Below are positions 19,110-27,181 of a stretch of 64,000 nt of DNA, piece after piece. Each line of letters begins with the position of its first letter. Position 1 is the first letter of the stretch. The DNA is from Saliphagus infecundisoli (GTDB lineage Archaea; Halobacteriota; Halobacteria; Halobacteriales; Natrialbaceae), in assembly GCF_020177375.1 (NCBI RefSeq), contig NZ_JAIWHV010000010.1:1-64000 (forward strand). The letters are read 5' to 3'. The position numbers and the translations under genes are program-made. Below the pieces are notes generated by a model. That model did not search any database. It was not told the origin of the DNA and saw only the letters and a list, made by a program, of their open reading frames with translations.

Positions 19110-19543
19110 AAGGGCAGCGCCGCCACTAGTCGCGCGACCAGGCCCTCCTCGTCCCCCTCGTTGCCCCCATCCGAGAGCTCCCAGTCAGCCTTTTCGGCCG
19201 CTTCGGTGACGCGAACGAACTCCCAGCCGGTGTGGCCGGCGACCCGTTGGTGTTCGTCGGACGTGCCCACGAGGACGTACCGGGGGGTGTCGGCGGCCGC
19301 ACGGACGTCCTGGGCGGCGAGCCAGATATCCCGGTCGCCGAGGTCGAAGTCCTGGCGGAGGTCGTGGGTTTCGACGACGGCGGCGACCTCCTCAGTGTGA
19401 TTCCCCAGCACGCCGACGTAGTGGGTCCATGTTGCCGCGTCCTCGAACGCTGCCCGTGGGTCTTCGAGCCGGGAGACGGCCGAAGGGGTGACCGCGAGGG
19501 TCACGTCGCCCGGTCCCGGGTCGGCCGAGCCGTCGATGCTCAT
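19106..19543 (-). CDS. conserved haloarchaeal protein, unknown function
   Basis: The 145-residue protein is counted from the ATG at 19543 ([16 protein letters not shown]), matched by a TATA-like GGTTATCC on the minus strand about 28 nt upstream. A much longer frame continuing upstream is antisense to the OsmC gene and is rejected. The protein is soluble, acidic and mixed alpha/beta, with a conserved-looking central part ([16 protein letters not shown] and [16 protein letters not shown]). I recognise it only as a haloarchaeal family of unknown function. It is divergent from the OsmC gene across a short operator-like palindrome. Confidence 0.7.
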   Translation of the reverse strand: MSIDGSADPGPGDVTLAVTPSAVSRLEDPRAAFEDAATWTHYVGVLGNHTEEVAAVVETHDLRQDFDLGDRDIWLAAQDVRAAADTPRYVLVGTSDEHQRVAGHTGWEFVRVTEAAEKADWELSDGGNEGDEEGLVARLVAALPF

Positions 19544-19573
19544 CGCCCCGTTCTTGGGGACCCTCCCGGATAA

Positions 19574-19590
19574 CCGCTGTCCCACAGCGG
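19574..19590. promoter_or_regulatory. perfect palindrome between divergent promoters
   Basis: CCGCTGT-CCC-ACAGCGG has 7-bp arms and a 3-nt spacer. It lies between the TATA-like element of the minus-strand gene (about 19568-19575) and that of the OsmC gene (about 19594-19600), so a repressor bound here would cover both. Confidence 0.45.
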
Positions 19591-19627
19591 AAACGTTTAC
19601 CCGCCGGGCGTCGACGGTGGGGACGCA

Positions 19628-20023
19628 ATGACGAAGGAAGTGACCACCGTCTCCGAGGAGGGGTTCAGCGCGACGAACGAGATCCGCGACTTCGACGTCG
19701 AGATCGACGCCGAGGGCGAGTCGGCTCCCGACACCCTCGAAAGCCTGCTCGCCGCCTACGGCTCGTGTTACGTTCCCGCGCTCAGAGTCGGCGGCCAGCA
19801 ACGCGGCGTCGACGACCTCGGGCGCGTCGAGATCGACGTTTCGGGCGATCTCAACGACGACGACAAGCTCGAGTCGGTCGCCTTCGACATCCGGGTCGAG
19901 AGCGACGTCGACGACGAGACCGGCGAGGAAGTGATCGAACGCGCGTTCGAGCTCTGCAAGGTCCACGACGCCCTCAAAGAGAGCCTCCACGCCGACGCCT
20001 CCATCGAGGGCGGCGCCTTCTAA
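19628..20023 (+). CDS. OsmC/Ohr-family protein
   Basis: The 131-residue protein has the OsmC fold layout. The two redox-cysteine positions are present, one in AAYGSCYVPALR (about residue 51) and one in FELCKVHDALKESL (about 110). In Ohr/OsmC peroxidases these cysteines reduce organic hydroperoxides. Here the surroundings differ from classical Ohr, so a general OsmC-like thiol peroxidase is the safest call. A TATA-like CGTTTAC about 30 nt before the ATG sits next to the palindrome at 19574. Confidence 0.85.
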   Translation: MTKEVTTVSEEGFSATNEIRDFDVEIDAEGESAPDTLESLLAAYGSCYVPALRVGGQQRGVDDLGRVEIDVSGDLNDDDKLESVAFDIRVESDVDDETGEEVIERAFELCKVHDALKESLHADASIEGGAF

Positions 20024-20138
20024 ACGCGGGGTTTCGTTCGGCCGTTTCGATGACCGGTTTCGCCGTCGAACGCGTGGACCGAGCCACCGGCGGGCGCTCG
20101 AGGGAAATCCTGATACCGCCGCTCCTCCAAGCGACCGT

Positions 20139-20600
20139 ATGTCAGAGAGTGACTGGACCGACCGGATCGTCGGCGAGCGGATGACCGTCGACCGGGAGTT
20201 CACCTCGCGGATCGCCGGCTCGCGGTTTTCGAACCAGGAGTGGAGCCTGATCATGACCGCGACGGAGTTCGAGATCGAGAACGCCGACGACCCCGAGGCC
20301 GCCCGGATCGTCGCCAACACCGAGAAGGTCGAGCAGATCCTTCCGGAACTCGAGAACGTCCGCTCGCAGGTCGGCGCGATGGGTGGGGCCACAGGTCCTG
20401 AGGGCGGGGACGACCGGGGGTCGGGCGGCGGGATCGTTGACTCGCTCAAGGGTGCCCTCGGGATGGGCGGCGGAGGTGGCGGTTCGGACGCAGAACGGGA
20501 GGCCGCCGAGGAACTCACTCGAGAGTACGCCGAGGCGCTGCAGTCCGAACTCGAGTCGAAGGGGCGTTGGGAGTCGGTGCGGACGGCCGCCACCGAGTAG
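20139..20600 (+). CDS. conserved haloarchaeal protein (DUF5799-like)
   Basis: The 153-residue acidic protein (MSESDWTDRIVGERMTVD) has a compact N-terminal domain with RFSNQEWSLIMTATEFEIEN, then a Gly-rich linker (GMGGGGGGSDAEREA) and a helical C-terminus. It resembles a family I know from haloarchaeal annotations as DUF5799; that assignment is from memory. No catalytic motif is visible. It converges with the small gene at 20618. Confidence 0.65.
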   Translation: MSESDWTDRIVGERMTVDREFTSRIAGSRFSNQEWSLIMTATEFEIENADDPEAARIVANTEKVEQILPELENVRSQVGAMGGATGPEGGDDRGSGGGIVDSLKGALGMGGGGGGSDAEREAAEELTREYAEALQSELESKGRWESVRTAATE

Positions 20601-20617
20601 CCGCCCGCGGTCGCCGG

Positions 20618-20770
20618 CTACTCGCTGCCGGCGTGAAACAGCGTGAACTCGCCCGCCTCGTAGATATTTATCAATTCGTTTATTAGCTCGTCGTATGACT
20701 CGTCGTCGACCCGAAGGGCGTCGAGCCGTTCGACCGTCTCCTCTGCGAGTTCGATCTCGGTCGTGGGCAT
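20618..20770 (-). CDS. 50-residue antitoxin-like haloarchaeal protein
   Basis: The minus-strand frame from the ATG at 20770 to the TAG at 20618 encodes 50 residues beginning MPTTEIELAEETVERLDALR. The short beta strand and two acidic helices, ending INIYEAGEFTLFHAGSE, match a widespread small haloarchaeal family related in shape to VapB-like antitoxin N-termini. A TATA-like GGTTTATTCC lies on the minus strand about 29 nt upstream (20795-20804), so it should be expressed as a leaderless mRNA. No toxin gene is adjacent. Confidence 0.75.
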   Translation of the reverse strand: MPTTEIELAEETVERLDALRVDDESYDELINELINIYEAGEFTLFHAGSE

Positions 20771-20856
20771 GGGGGGAACCGTAGGTCACGAACCGGAATA
20801 AACCCCAACCGTCGCGCGACCCGAGGAGGTTTATGTCGGCCCGTCCAGGTGGCGGT

Positions 20857-21147
20857 ATGGCAAGCGAAGACGTCGAGACGATTGCGGTCAGCATCGAAAC
20901 CGACGAGGGCAGCGACGAGATCGCCGTCCCCGCGACGCTCGTCGACCTGCTCGCCGAGGAGGGCCAGGGGTCCGCGGAGGCCGTCGCCGACGTCACCCTG
21001 CTTTCCTTTGCGAGCCGCGCCCATCATCTCGCCCACCACGGGGAGGCAGACGACCCCGACCTCGAGGCCGCCGAGGGCGAGATCATGGACCGATTCGAGG
21101 ACCGGTTCGGCGTCACGTTCGGCGAGGCGACGGGCCACCAGCACTGA
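20857..21147 (+). CDS. conserved haloarchaeal protein, unknown function
   Basis: The 96-residue protein is counted from the ATG at 20857 (MASEDVETIAVSIETD). The in-frame ATG at 20833 lies inside the TATA-like GTTTATG (20829-20835), so the later start is preferred and the mRNA would be leaderless. The protein is acidic and mostly helical, with a His-rich stretch (SRAHHLAHHGEAD) and a His-containing C-terminus (GEATGHQH) that could bind metal. I do not recognise a function. Confidence 0.65.
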   Translation: MASEDVETIAVSIETDEGSDEIAVPATLVDLLAEEGQGSAEAVADVTLLSFASRAHHLAHHGEADDPDLEAAEGEIMDRFEDRFGVTFGEATGHQH

Positions 21148-21218
21148 TCGCCAGCCGGCGGTGAGGGGCAGGCGATTACCGGGGTAACGCAAATACCGGC
21201 CCACCCCATAACGGGGGC

Positions 21219-22385
21219 GTGAACGAGACGGAGAGCCGCGGTGGAACCGATCGACGGGCGATCGGGCGGCGACGGCTGCTCGGCTCCGGGCTCGCTCTCG
21301 CGGCGGGCGCCACGTTCGTCGAGGGGATCGACGACTACGTCGACGACGAGTTCGGGACGATCACCTACGCGTTCGCCCGCCCAGACGGCGCACCCGAGCG
21401 GGGGGCGCTGGAACCGCGGACGAGGGAGGTCTCTCCCCGCTGGCACGCGAGCGTGGAGCTTGCGCTTTCGGCCCGGGACCGGATCGTCGAGGCCGCCCTC
21501 GACCCGATCATCGACGCAGCGGTCGTCCCGGGGGAGTACGGCGAGGCGACGGCGTCGCTCGACGTCACCGCGACCGAGGCCGTCGGCGAGGCCCTAGAGG
21601 AGCTGGTGGCGCCGGTCGCCGCCGGGAGCGGGGCGGACCTCGCCGTAGACGTTTCGGTGATCGACGAGCTCTCGCCGCGGGTCGAACTCGCCGACGGCGG
21701 CGGGACGCCTGCGGGCTACCAGCTCCGGGAGCTCTCTCCCGAGGGCATCCCCGGCGGCGTTCTCTGTGTGACGGAGGTGGGCTCGGGAACGCTCTCTCCG
21801 GCGGTGATCGACGCCGACAGCGGCGAGCGCTTCTTCGCGACGTCAAACCACGTCTACGGCTCCGGGGGCGCCCGCGAGCACAGCCACCACGGAGCGGAGT
21901 TCGGCGTCCTCCACGGCGACCAGGTGTACCGCATCGGCAGCGTCGGCGAGGGGTATCCCGGGGCGGATCTCGTCCGGGTCGAACCCGAGGGGTGGTACCG
22001 TCCGGCCTCCCGGATCGAGCGGGCCGACCCCGCCCAGGTGATCGGCCAGTACACGCGGGTCGGACTCGCCGACCTCGCGGCGAGAGGCGAGCCCCTCACG
22101 AAGGTCGGCGCGCTGTCGGGGCGGTCGTCGGGACCGATCCACGGCGTCGGCGCGGTCACCTGTTACGCCGGCGAGGTCTGCAAGCGCGGCCAGTTGAAGT
22201 GGGGCGGCGCGGAGGACCTCGCCGACGGCGACAGCGGCTCGGTCAGCTTCCACGAGGACCCCGAGAACCCGGATGCCCTGCTGGTCGCCGGGATCAACAA
22301 CGCCCGGACCTGGTGGCCCGGCGGCGACTTTACCTGGGGGACCGCGGCCCACCACCTCCGCTCGGAGTACGGACTCCACTTCTAG
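21219..22385 (+). CDS. Tat-exported chymotrypsin-fold serine protease-like protein
   Basis: The 388-residue protein starts at a GTG. It has a twin-arginine signal (GRRRLLGSGLALAAGA) without a lipobox, so it is probably secreted or stays tethered at the N-terminus. A helical domain at about 70-145 precedes the protease-like part. H211 in SNHVYG, D250 in PGADLVRV and S339 in DGDSGSVSF are spaced and framed like the His-Asp-Ser triad of trypsin-fold enzymes. C315 and C321 (CYAGEVC) could form a disulfide. Haloarchaeal exported proteases are mostly subtilisins, so this fold is less common. Substrate unknown. Confidence 0.7.
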   Translation: MNETESRGGTDRRAIGRRRLLGSGLALAAGATFVEGIDDYVDDEFGTITYAFARPDGAPERGALEPRTREVSPRWHASVELALSARDRIVEAALDPIIDAAVVPGEYGEATASLDVTATEAVGEALEELVAPVAAGSGADLAVDVSVIDELSPRVELADGGGTPAGYQLRELSPEGIPGGVLCVTEVGSGTLSPAVIDADSGERFFATSNHVYGSGGAREHSHHGAEFGVLHGDQVYRIGSVGEGYPGADLVRVEPEGWYRPASRIERADPAQVIGQYTRVGLADLAARGEPLTKVGALSGRSSGPIHGVGAVTCYAGEVCKRGQLKWGGAEDLADGDSGSVSFHEDPENPDALLVAGINNARTWWPGGDFTWGTAAHHLRSEYGLHF

Positions 22386-22438
22386 AGGCGTTCGGAGGTC
22401 GTCCCGCTCGCGTTCGGAACCGTCCTCCGCCGCCAGGG

Positions 22439-22467
22439 CGTAAACCGAAGATTGATTTCAGTTTACG
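22439..22467 (+). promoter_or_regulatory. candidate BirA-type biotin operator
   Basis: CGTAAAC (22439-22445) and GTTTACG (22461-22467) are perfect inverted 7-mers separated by 15 nt, just upstream of bioY. They match the core of the published BirA signal of bacteria and archaea (GTAAACC, spacer, GGTTTAC). Here one half-site has A where the consensus has G, and the spacer is slightly short. Confidence 0.55.
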
Positions 22468-22480
22468 AGAGAGGGCGGGT

Positions 22481-23056
22481 ATGGAAACCGAAACGGAAGG
22501 GGTCGATCTCGTCGAGGGGCGGGTCGTCAGGCAGTTCGCGCGCGCGGCGCTGCTGGCGGCACTGATGGGCGCGACGGCGATCGTCGCGATCCCGATCGCC
22601 GGGATCCCGGGGACGCTCCAGCCGCTGATCGTCTTTCTCGCCGGGATCTATCTGGGACCGTACTGGGGAGCCACGTCGATGGGGCTCTATCTGGCGGCGG
22701 GGATCGCCGGCGCACCCGTCTTTGCGGGCTGGGCCGCCGGCCCAGGCGTCGTCGTCGGCCCGACCGGCGGTTTTCTCGTCACGTTCCCGGTCGCCGCGTT
22801 CCTGATCGGGTACGCGATCCACCGGGGGGGCGACCTGCGGGACCCGGCGGAACTCTCCCCGCTTTACCTGGGAGGCGTGTTGCTCGTCGCCACTGCCGTG
22901 CTCTATGCGGTCGGGGTATCGTGGTACGCCTGGGTCGTCGGGATCGAACTGGGCGAGGCCGCCCTCGCGGTCGCGGCCCCGCTGATCCCGGGTGATCTCG
23001 TCAAGATCGTCGTCGCGGTCGCGATCGCTCGATCCGGCCGGATCGACACCGTCTGA
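22481..23056 (+). CDS. bioY: biotin ECF transporter substrate-binding protein BioY
   Basis: BioY is the membrane S-component that captures biotin. It has 191 residues and about six hydrophobic helices from the ATG at 22481, which the BirA-like operator just upstream supports; a longer frame upstream is antisense noise. Family features are IPGTLQPLIVFLAGIYLGP, GAPVFAGWAAGPGVVVGPTG and the late IPGDLVKIVVA. It is followed 1 nt after its stop by the ATPase gene bioM and then bioN, the complete ECF set for biotin uptake. Confidence 0.93.
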   Translation: METETEGVDLVEGRVVRQFARAALLAALMGATAIVAIPIAGIPGTLQPLIVFLAGIYLGPYWGATSMGLYLAAGIAGAPVFAGWAAGPGVVVGPTGGFLVTFPVAAFLIGYAIHRGGDLRDPAELSPLYLGGVLLVATAVLYAVGVSWYAWVVGIELGEAALAVAAPLIPGDLVKIVVAVAIARSGRIDTV

Positions 23057-23057
23057 G

Positions 23058-23762
23058 ATGATCGAGTTCCGGAACGTCACTCACCGGTTCGGCGACGTGA
23101 CCGCCATAGCGGGACTCTCGCTCACCCTGGGCGACGGCGAGTTCGTCGTGCTTGCGGGGGCGAACGGGAGCGGGAAGACCACTCTTCTGGGCCACTGCAA
23201 CGGCCTCCTGGTTCCCGACGAGGGACGGGTGCTCGTCGACGGCCACGACGTCGCCGACGAGCCCGTGGCCGTCCGCCGGCGCGTCGGGATGGTCTTTCAG
23301 CATCCCCGCGACCAGTTCGTCGCCGCGACCGTCGGCGAGGACGTCGCCTTCGGCCCCGCGAACCTCGGCCACCCCCGCGAGGAGATAGATCGGCGAGTCG
23401 AGCGCGCGCTCGCCGCGGTCGGGATGGGGAGTCGAACCGAGGAGGCGATCGAGGCCCTGTCGGGGGGCGAACAGTCGAGAGTCGCCATCGCGGGCGCGCT
23501 CGCGATGGAGCCGACCCACCTCGTCCTTGACGAACCGTTCGCCGGCCTCGACGAGCCCGCACGACGGTCGGTGCTCGCCCGTCTCGAGGAGCTCTCGGCT
23601 TCGGGAACCGCGATCCTCGTCGCGACCCACGACCTCCGGGACGTCCTCAAGCTCGCCGATCGCGTCGTCGGGATGTCCGAGGGAGCGGTCGTCCTCGACC
23701 GTGCGCCGGCCGACGGGCTCGGGGATCTCGACGGGATCGGCGTCCGGGTTCCCGGATGCTGA
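23058..23762 (+). CDS. bioM: biotin ECF transporter ATPase BioM (EcfA)
   Basis: The 234-residue ABC ATPase has Walker A GANGSGKTTLL at about residue 36, the Q-loop region VFQHPRDQFVAATV characteristic of energy-coupling-factor ATPases, the signature LSGGEQSRVAIAGAL, Walker B LVLDEPFAGLD and the H-loop ATHD. It is immediately downstream of bioY and overlaps bioN by 7 nt. The ATPase powers conformational switching of the EcfT/BioN scaffold and so release of biotin inside the cell. Confidence 0.93.
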   Translation: MIEFRNVTHRFGDVTAIAGLSLTLGDGEFVVLAGANGSGKTTLLGHCNGLLVPDEGRVLVDGHDVADEPVAVRRRVGMVFQHPRDQFVAATVGEDVAFGPANLGHPREEIDRRVERALAAVGMGSRTEEAIEALSGGEQSRVAIAGALAMEPTHLVLDEPFAGLDEPARRSVLARLEELSASGTAILVATHDLRDVLKLADRVVGMSEGAVVLDRAPADGLGDLDGIGVRVPGC

Positions 23763-24487
23763 GCTACGCGCCCGGCGACTCGATCGCCCACCGGCTCGAT
23801 CCCCGCTCGAAGCTCGCGGTCCAGGCGGGTTTCGCGGCGGCCGCCCTCGCCTACACGACCCCGGTCGCCCTGGCCGCCCTCACGGCCCTCGCTGCTGGGA
23901 TCGCCGCCGCGTCGGAGTTCCCCCTCCGGCGGACGGCCCGCTCGCTTCGCTACCCCGCTCTCCTGCTCGCCGCGGGGCCGCTGGTCGCCGCGCTCACCCT
24001 CGGACCGCCCTGGTTCGAACCGTCTGCGGCCGTCGAGCCGGCGCTGGGGAGCTACCGGGTCCTGCTCGTGCTCGTCGTGAGCGCGGCCTACGTCCGGACG
24101 ACCCCGGTCTCGGAGTCGCGGGCCGCGATCCAGCGGACGATCCCCGGCAAAGCCGGCCAGCTCCTGGGCGTGGGGATCGCGCTCGTCTTTCGATTCCTGC
24201 CGGTGATTCGGGGGGACCTCCGGCGGATCCAGCGGGCCTCGGCCGCCCGGCTGGGCACCGAACGCGGGGCCGTCGAGCGGGCGACGACGGTCGGGGTCCT
24301 CGGGCTCGAGCGGACCTTCCGCCGGGCCGACCGACTCTCGCTCGCCCTCCAGGCGCGGTGTTTCTCCTGGGGGCCGACGCTTCCGGCGCTCTCGCTTTCG
24401 CGGCGGGATCTGCCAGCACTGGCGCTCGCCGCGGGTCTGGCCCTCTCGGCGCTTCTACGCGGCGCCCGAGCCGTAGGTCTCCTCTAG
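23756..24487 (+). CDS. bioN: biotin ECF transporter transmembrane protein BioN (EcfT)
   Basis: The 243-residue T-component has about five hydrophobic helices. It opens with the typical SIAHRLDPRSKLAVQ and later has the cytoplasmic coupling helix with LSLALQARCFSWG, where the ARx motif docks into the ATPase. It overlaps bioM by 7 nt. Its last 33 nt overlap, tail to tail, the 3' end of the glutaredoxin-like gene. Confidence 0.9.
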   Translation: MLSYAPGDSIAHRLDPRSKLAVQAGFAAAALAYTTPVALAALTALAAGIAAASEFPLRRTARSLRYPALLLAAGPLVAALTLGPPWFEPSAAVEPALGSYRVLLVLVVSAAYVRTTPVSESRAAIQRTIPGKAGQLLGVGIALVFRFLPVIRGDLRRIQRASAARLGTERGAVERATTVGVLGLERTFRRADRLSLALQARCFSWGPTLPALSLSRRDLPALALAAGLALSALLRGARAVGLL

Positions 24488-24712
24488 ATACTCGACGATG
24501 TCGCTGCTCTCGGGCATCCCCTCGACGCCGTGGGCTTCGTCAGTGAGTACGGGGACGCCGGTCTGGCCGCTTACCTCCTTGACCTGCTCGCGCTCGCCGT
24601 GTGCGCGGGGGACCTCGATCGAGTCGTACTCGAGGTCGAGTTCCTCCAACTTGGACCTGACTTTCGCACAGAACGGACAGCCGGGGAGCTCGTAGAACGT
24701 GATCTCAGCCAT
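24455..24712 (-). CDS. glutaredoxin / GST-N-type thioredoxin-fold protein
   Basis: The 85-residue protein is counted from the ATG at 24712 (MAEITFYELPGCPFCAKV); the longer upstream frame runs antisense to acylphosphatase. The redox motif C-P-F-C at residues 12-15 and the cis-proline segment TGVPVLTD mark a single-domain glutaredoxin. ESSDIVEYLEETYG is the C-terminal helix typical of GST N-domains. Haloarchaea lack glutathione and use gamma-glutamylcysteine, so that thiol is the probable partner. The gene end overlaps bioN by 33 nt. Confidence 0.88.
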   Translation of the reverse strand: MAEITFYELPGCPFCAKVRSKLEELDLEYDSIEVPRAHGEREQVKEVSGQTGVPVLTDEAHGVEGMPESSDIVEYLEETYGSGAA

Positions 24713-24829
24713 CGGCGGGCGTAGGAGGTCGGGCCGTATGAGCCCACCGGTCGCGCCGACGGGGCGTTCGTCAGCCGGGTCTGACTCGGAGCCCCGCGTT
24801 TCTTTGTCCCTGCCGACGACTGCCCCGCC

Positions 24830-25114
24830 ATGACCGACTCCGACCGGACCCGCGCACACGTCTTCGTCTCCGGGACCGTACAGGGCGTCTACTTCCGTGC
24901 GACGACCCGCGACGCCGCCCGCGAGGCGGGCGTCTCCGGCTGGGTTCGAAACCTCGCGGACGGCCGCGTCGAGGCCGTCTTCGAGGGTCCCGAGGAGGGT
25001 GTCGAGTCGATGGTTGAGTTCTGTCACGAGGGCAGCCCGGCCGCCGACGTCTCCGACGTGGCGGTCGAGTACGGTGACCCCGAGGGGGAGTCAGGGTTCG
25101 AGATCCGGCGGTAG
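24830..25114 (+). CDS. acyP: acylphosphatase
   Basis: The 94-residue protein carries both acylphosphatase signatures. VSGTVQGVYFRATTRDAA holds the catalytic arginine of the phosphate cradle. GVSGWVRNLADGRVEAVFEG holds the catalytic asparagine. The family hydrolyses acyl phosphates such as carbamoyl or acetyl phosphate. Length is normal. The gene ends exactly where the convergent gene at 25115 ends. Confidence 0.94.
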   Translation: MTDSDRTRAHVFVSGTVQGVYFRATTRDAAREAGVSGWVRNLADGRVEAVFEGPEEGVESMVEFCHEGSPAADVSDVAVEYGDPEGESGFEIRR

Positions 25115-25651
25115 TCAGGGAGAATCGAAGGTCGGTTCCCCGTCCGCGTCGTTCCCTCCGTCAGTGGCGTCGTACTCGCCGAGCCACGGCGGTTCCTCGG
25201 TGTGGGCCCACGTCGCCCAGTCGGCCTTCTCGCCGGCGTAGTACGCCCGGTAGGCCGAGACGGTGTCGCCCTCGCGACGGTACTCGTCGGGCATCGCCTG
25301 GGGCCGGGCCGTCGGCTCCTCGCCCGGAAAATCGATCCCCGCATCGTCGATCCGGGCGATGACCTCCCAGGAGGCGTGATCGCTGTCCTTGTCGTAGCGT
25401 TCGACGAACTCCGCGTTCAGCGCCTCGGCGTGGGCGCGAAGCCGGAGCCAGTTCGCCCGCGACTCGCTCGCGCAGCGGGTGACCGGGTGGCCGGTGTGGG
25501 TCGGCGCGTAGAGGAAGTCGGCGTCGGCGCCGTTCTCGCGGGCCGCGGTACAGAGCACCTGGGCGGCCTCGAGAAGCAGCTTGTTGACGTGCTCGTCGCA
25601 GTGATAGCGCGCGGCGAGCCGGGGATCCTCGTCGAGCCAGAAGACGTTCAT
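25115..25651 (-). CDS. conserved protein resembling phage-type pyrimidine-dimer glycosylase annotations
   Basis: The 178-residue protein begins MNVFWLDEDPRLAARYHCDE and continues HVNKLLLEAAQVLCTAA, a pattern I associate with a small family seen in phages and in some haloarchaea, often annotated vaguely as pyrimidine dimer DNA glycosylase. The enzyme assignment is unproven. A mid-region HPVTRCASESRANWLRL is also typical. The C-terminal third is acidic and low in structure. The gene lies alone between acylphosphatase and nnrDE. The start at 25651 is the only reasonable ATG. Confidence 0.6.
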   Translation of the reverse strand: MNVFWLDEDPRLAARYHCDEHVNKLLLEAAQVLCTAARENGADADFLYAPTHTGHPVTRCASESRANWLRLRAHAEALNAEFVERYDKDSDHASWEVIARIDDAGIDFPGEEPTARPQAMPDEYRREGDTVSAYRAYYAGEKADWATWAHTEEPPWLGEYDATDGGNDADGEPTFDSP

Positions 25652-25726
25652 GGCCGAAGTAGGTGTCCGGGCCGGTTTGCACTTTCGTCCACAATCTTCA
25701 ACGCCTCGCCGACCGAACCCCTCGCC

Positions 25727-27181
25727 ATGATCACCGGCGAACGGATGGGTGCCGTAGACGAGAACGCCGCCGCGCTGGGCGTGGCGCGAAAGCAGCTGAT
25801 GGAATCGAGCGGGAACGCTATCGCGCGTGTCGTCCGCGAGGTCGCCGATCCCGGTTCCAGGATACTGATCGTCGCCGGCCGGGGCAACAACGGCGGCGAC
25901 GCGTTCGTGGCGGCGCGCTTTCTCGACGATTACGACACCACGACGCTACTTCTGGGCCGCGAGGACGCCATTGGCACCGGCATCGCCCGCGAGAACTGGG
26001 TGGTCCTCGGCGAGGCGGGCTACGACCGCCGGGAGGTGACCGACTCCCGGGCCCTGGAACTGCCCGACGCCGACGTGGTCGTCGACGCGATGCTCGGCAC
26101 CGGGATCTCGGGAGAACTCCGCGAGCCGGCGGCGACGGCGGCGAGGGAGATCAATGCGGCGGACGCGACGGTCGTCTCCGTGGACGTCCCGTCGGGGTTC
26201 GACGCCGACGAGGGCGAGAGCGCCGACAACGGCGTCGAGGCCGATCACGTGGTGACATTCCACGACGAGAAACCGGGTCTGGCGGAACTCTCCGCCGAAC
26301 TCACGGTCGCCGACATCGGCATTCCGGCGGCCGCGGAACGCGTTCTCGGACCCGGTGACCTCGCGCTCGCCCGCCCCGATACCCGCGAGGGCCGGGCGTT
26401 CGTGATCGGCGGCGGCCCCTACACCGGCGCACCGGCGCTCGCCGCCCAGGCCGCCCTCCGGTCGGGCGTGGAACTTGCCTTCGTCGCTGCTCCCGATACC
26501 GTCGCCGGCGAGATCCAGGGCTACGCCGAGGATCTCATCGTCCAGCCCTACGACGGCGACCGGCTGACCCCCGACCGGGCCGAGGAGCTGGTCGAGACCG
26601 CCGAGGGGTACGACGACGTCGTCGTGCTGGGGCCGGGGCTCGGAAACGCCGAGGAGACCCTCGAAGGTGCCCGGGTCTTCCTCGAGTCCTACACGGGCCC
26701 GATGGTCGTCGACGCCGACGCGCTGTCGATCGTTCCGGACGTCGAGACCGAGGCGACGCTTCTGTGTACCCCCAACCGGGCGGAACTCGCTGAGATGGGG
26801 GGCCCCGAGGTGACGGATCTGCGGGAGGCGACCGACGAGATCGAGGCGTTCGCCGACGACCTCGGCCACACAGTCCTCGCGAAGGGGGTCGACGACGTGG
26901 TCTCCGACGGCGAGCGCACTCGGGTCGCCCGGGTCGGGGTTCCCGGAATGGCCGTCGGCGGCACCGGCGATCTGCTCGCGGGGATCTCCGCGGCCCTCCT
27001 GGAGCACGCCGAGCCCTTCGAGGCCGGCGCGGCCGCGGCCTACGTCAACGGTCGGGCCGGCGAGGTCGTCGCGAGCGAGCAGGGCGACGAGAGCGGACTC
27101 GGGATCTACGCCTCGGACCTGCTCGAGGAGATTCCGCGGGTGATCCGGGGCGAGGCCGGCCGGGTGAGCGGCGATGACTGA
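25727..27181 (+). CDS. nnr: bifunctional NAD(P)HX epimerase / ADP- or ATP-dependent dehydratase
   Basis: The 484-residue fusion protein repairs hydrated NADH and NADPH. The N-terminal half (about 1-210) is the epimerase, with GRGNNGGDAFVAARFL and DVPSGFDAD. The C-terminal half (about 225-480) is the ribokinase-fold dehydratase, with VVLGPGLGNAEE, MVVDADALS, CTPNRAELAE and the phosphate loop MAVGGTGDLLAG. I start at the ATG at 25727; the open frame further upstream overlaps the opposite-strand gene. It overlaps moaC by 8 nt, so the two are probably cotranscribed. Confidence 0.93.
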   Translation: MITGERMGAVDENAAALGVARKQLMESSGNAIARVVREVADPGSRILIVAGRGNNGGDAFVAARFLDDYDTTTLLLGREDAIGTGIARENWVVLGEAGYDRREVTDSRALELPDADVVVDAMLGTGISGELREPAATAAREINAADATVVSVDVPSGFDADEGESADNGVEADHVVTFHDEKPGLAELSAELTVADIGIPAAAERVLGPGDLALARPDTREGRAFVIGGGPYTGAPALAAQAALRSGVELAFVAAPDTVAGEIQGYAEDLIVQPYDGDRLTPDRAEELVETAEGYDDVVVLGPGLGNAEETLEGARVFLESYTGPMVVDADALSIVPDVETEATLLCTPNRAELAEMGGPEVTDLREATDEIEAFADDLGHTVLAKGVDDVVSDGERTRVARVGVPGMAVGGTGDLLAGISAALLEHAEPFEAGAAAAYVNGRAGEVVASEQGDESGLGIYASDLLEEIPRVIRGEAGRVSGDD

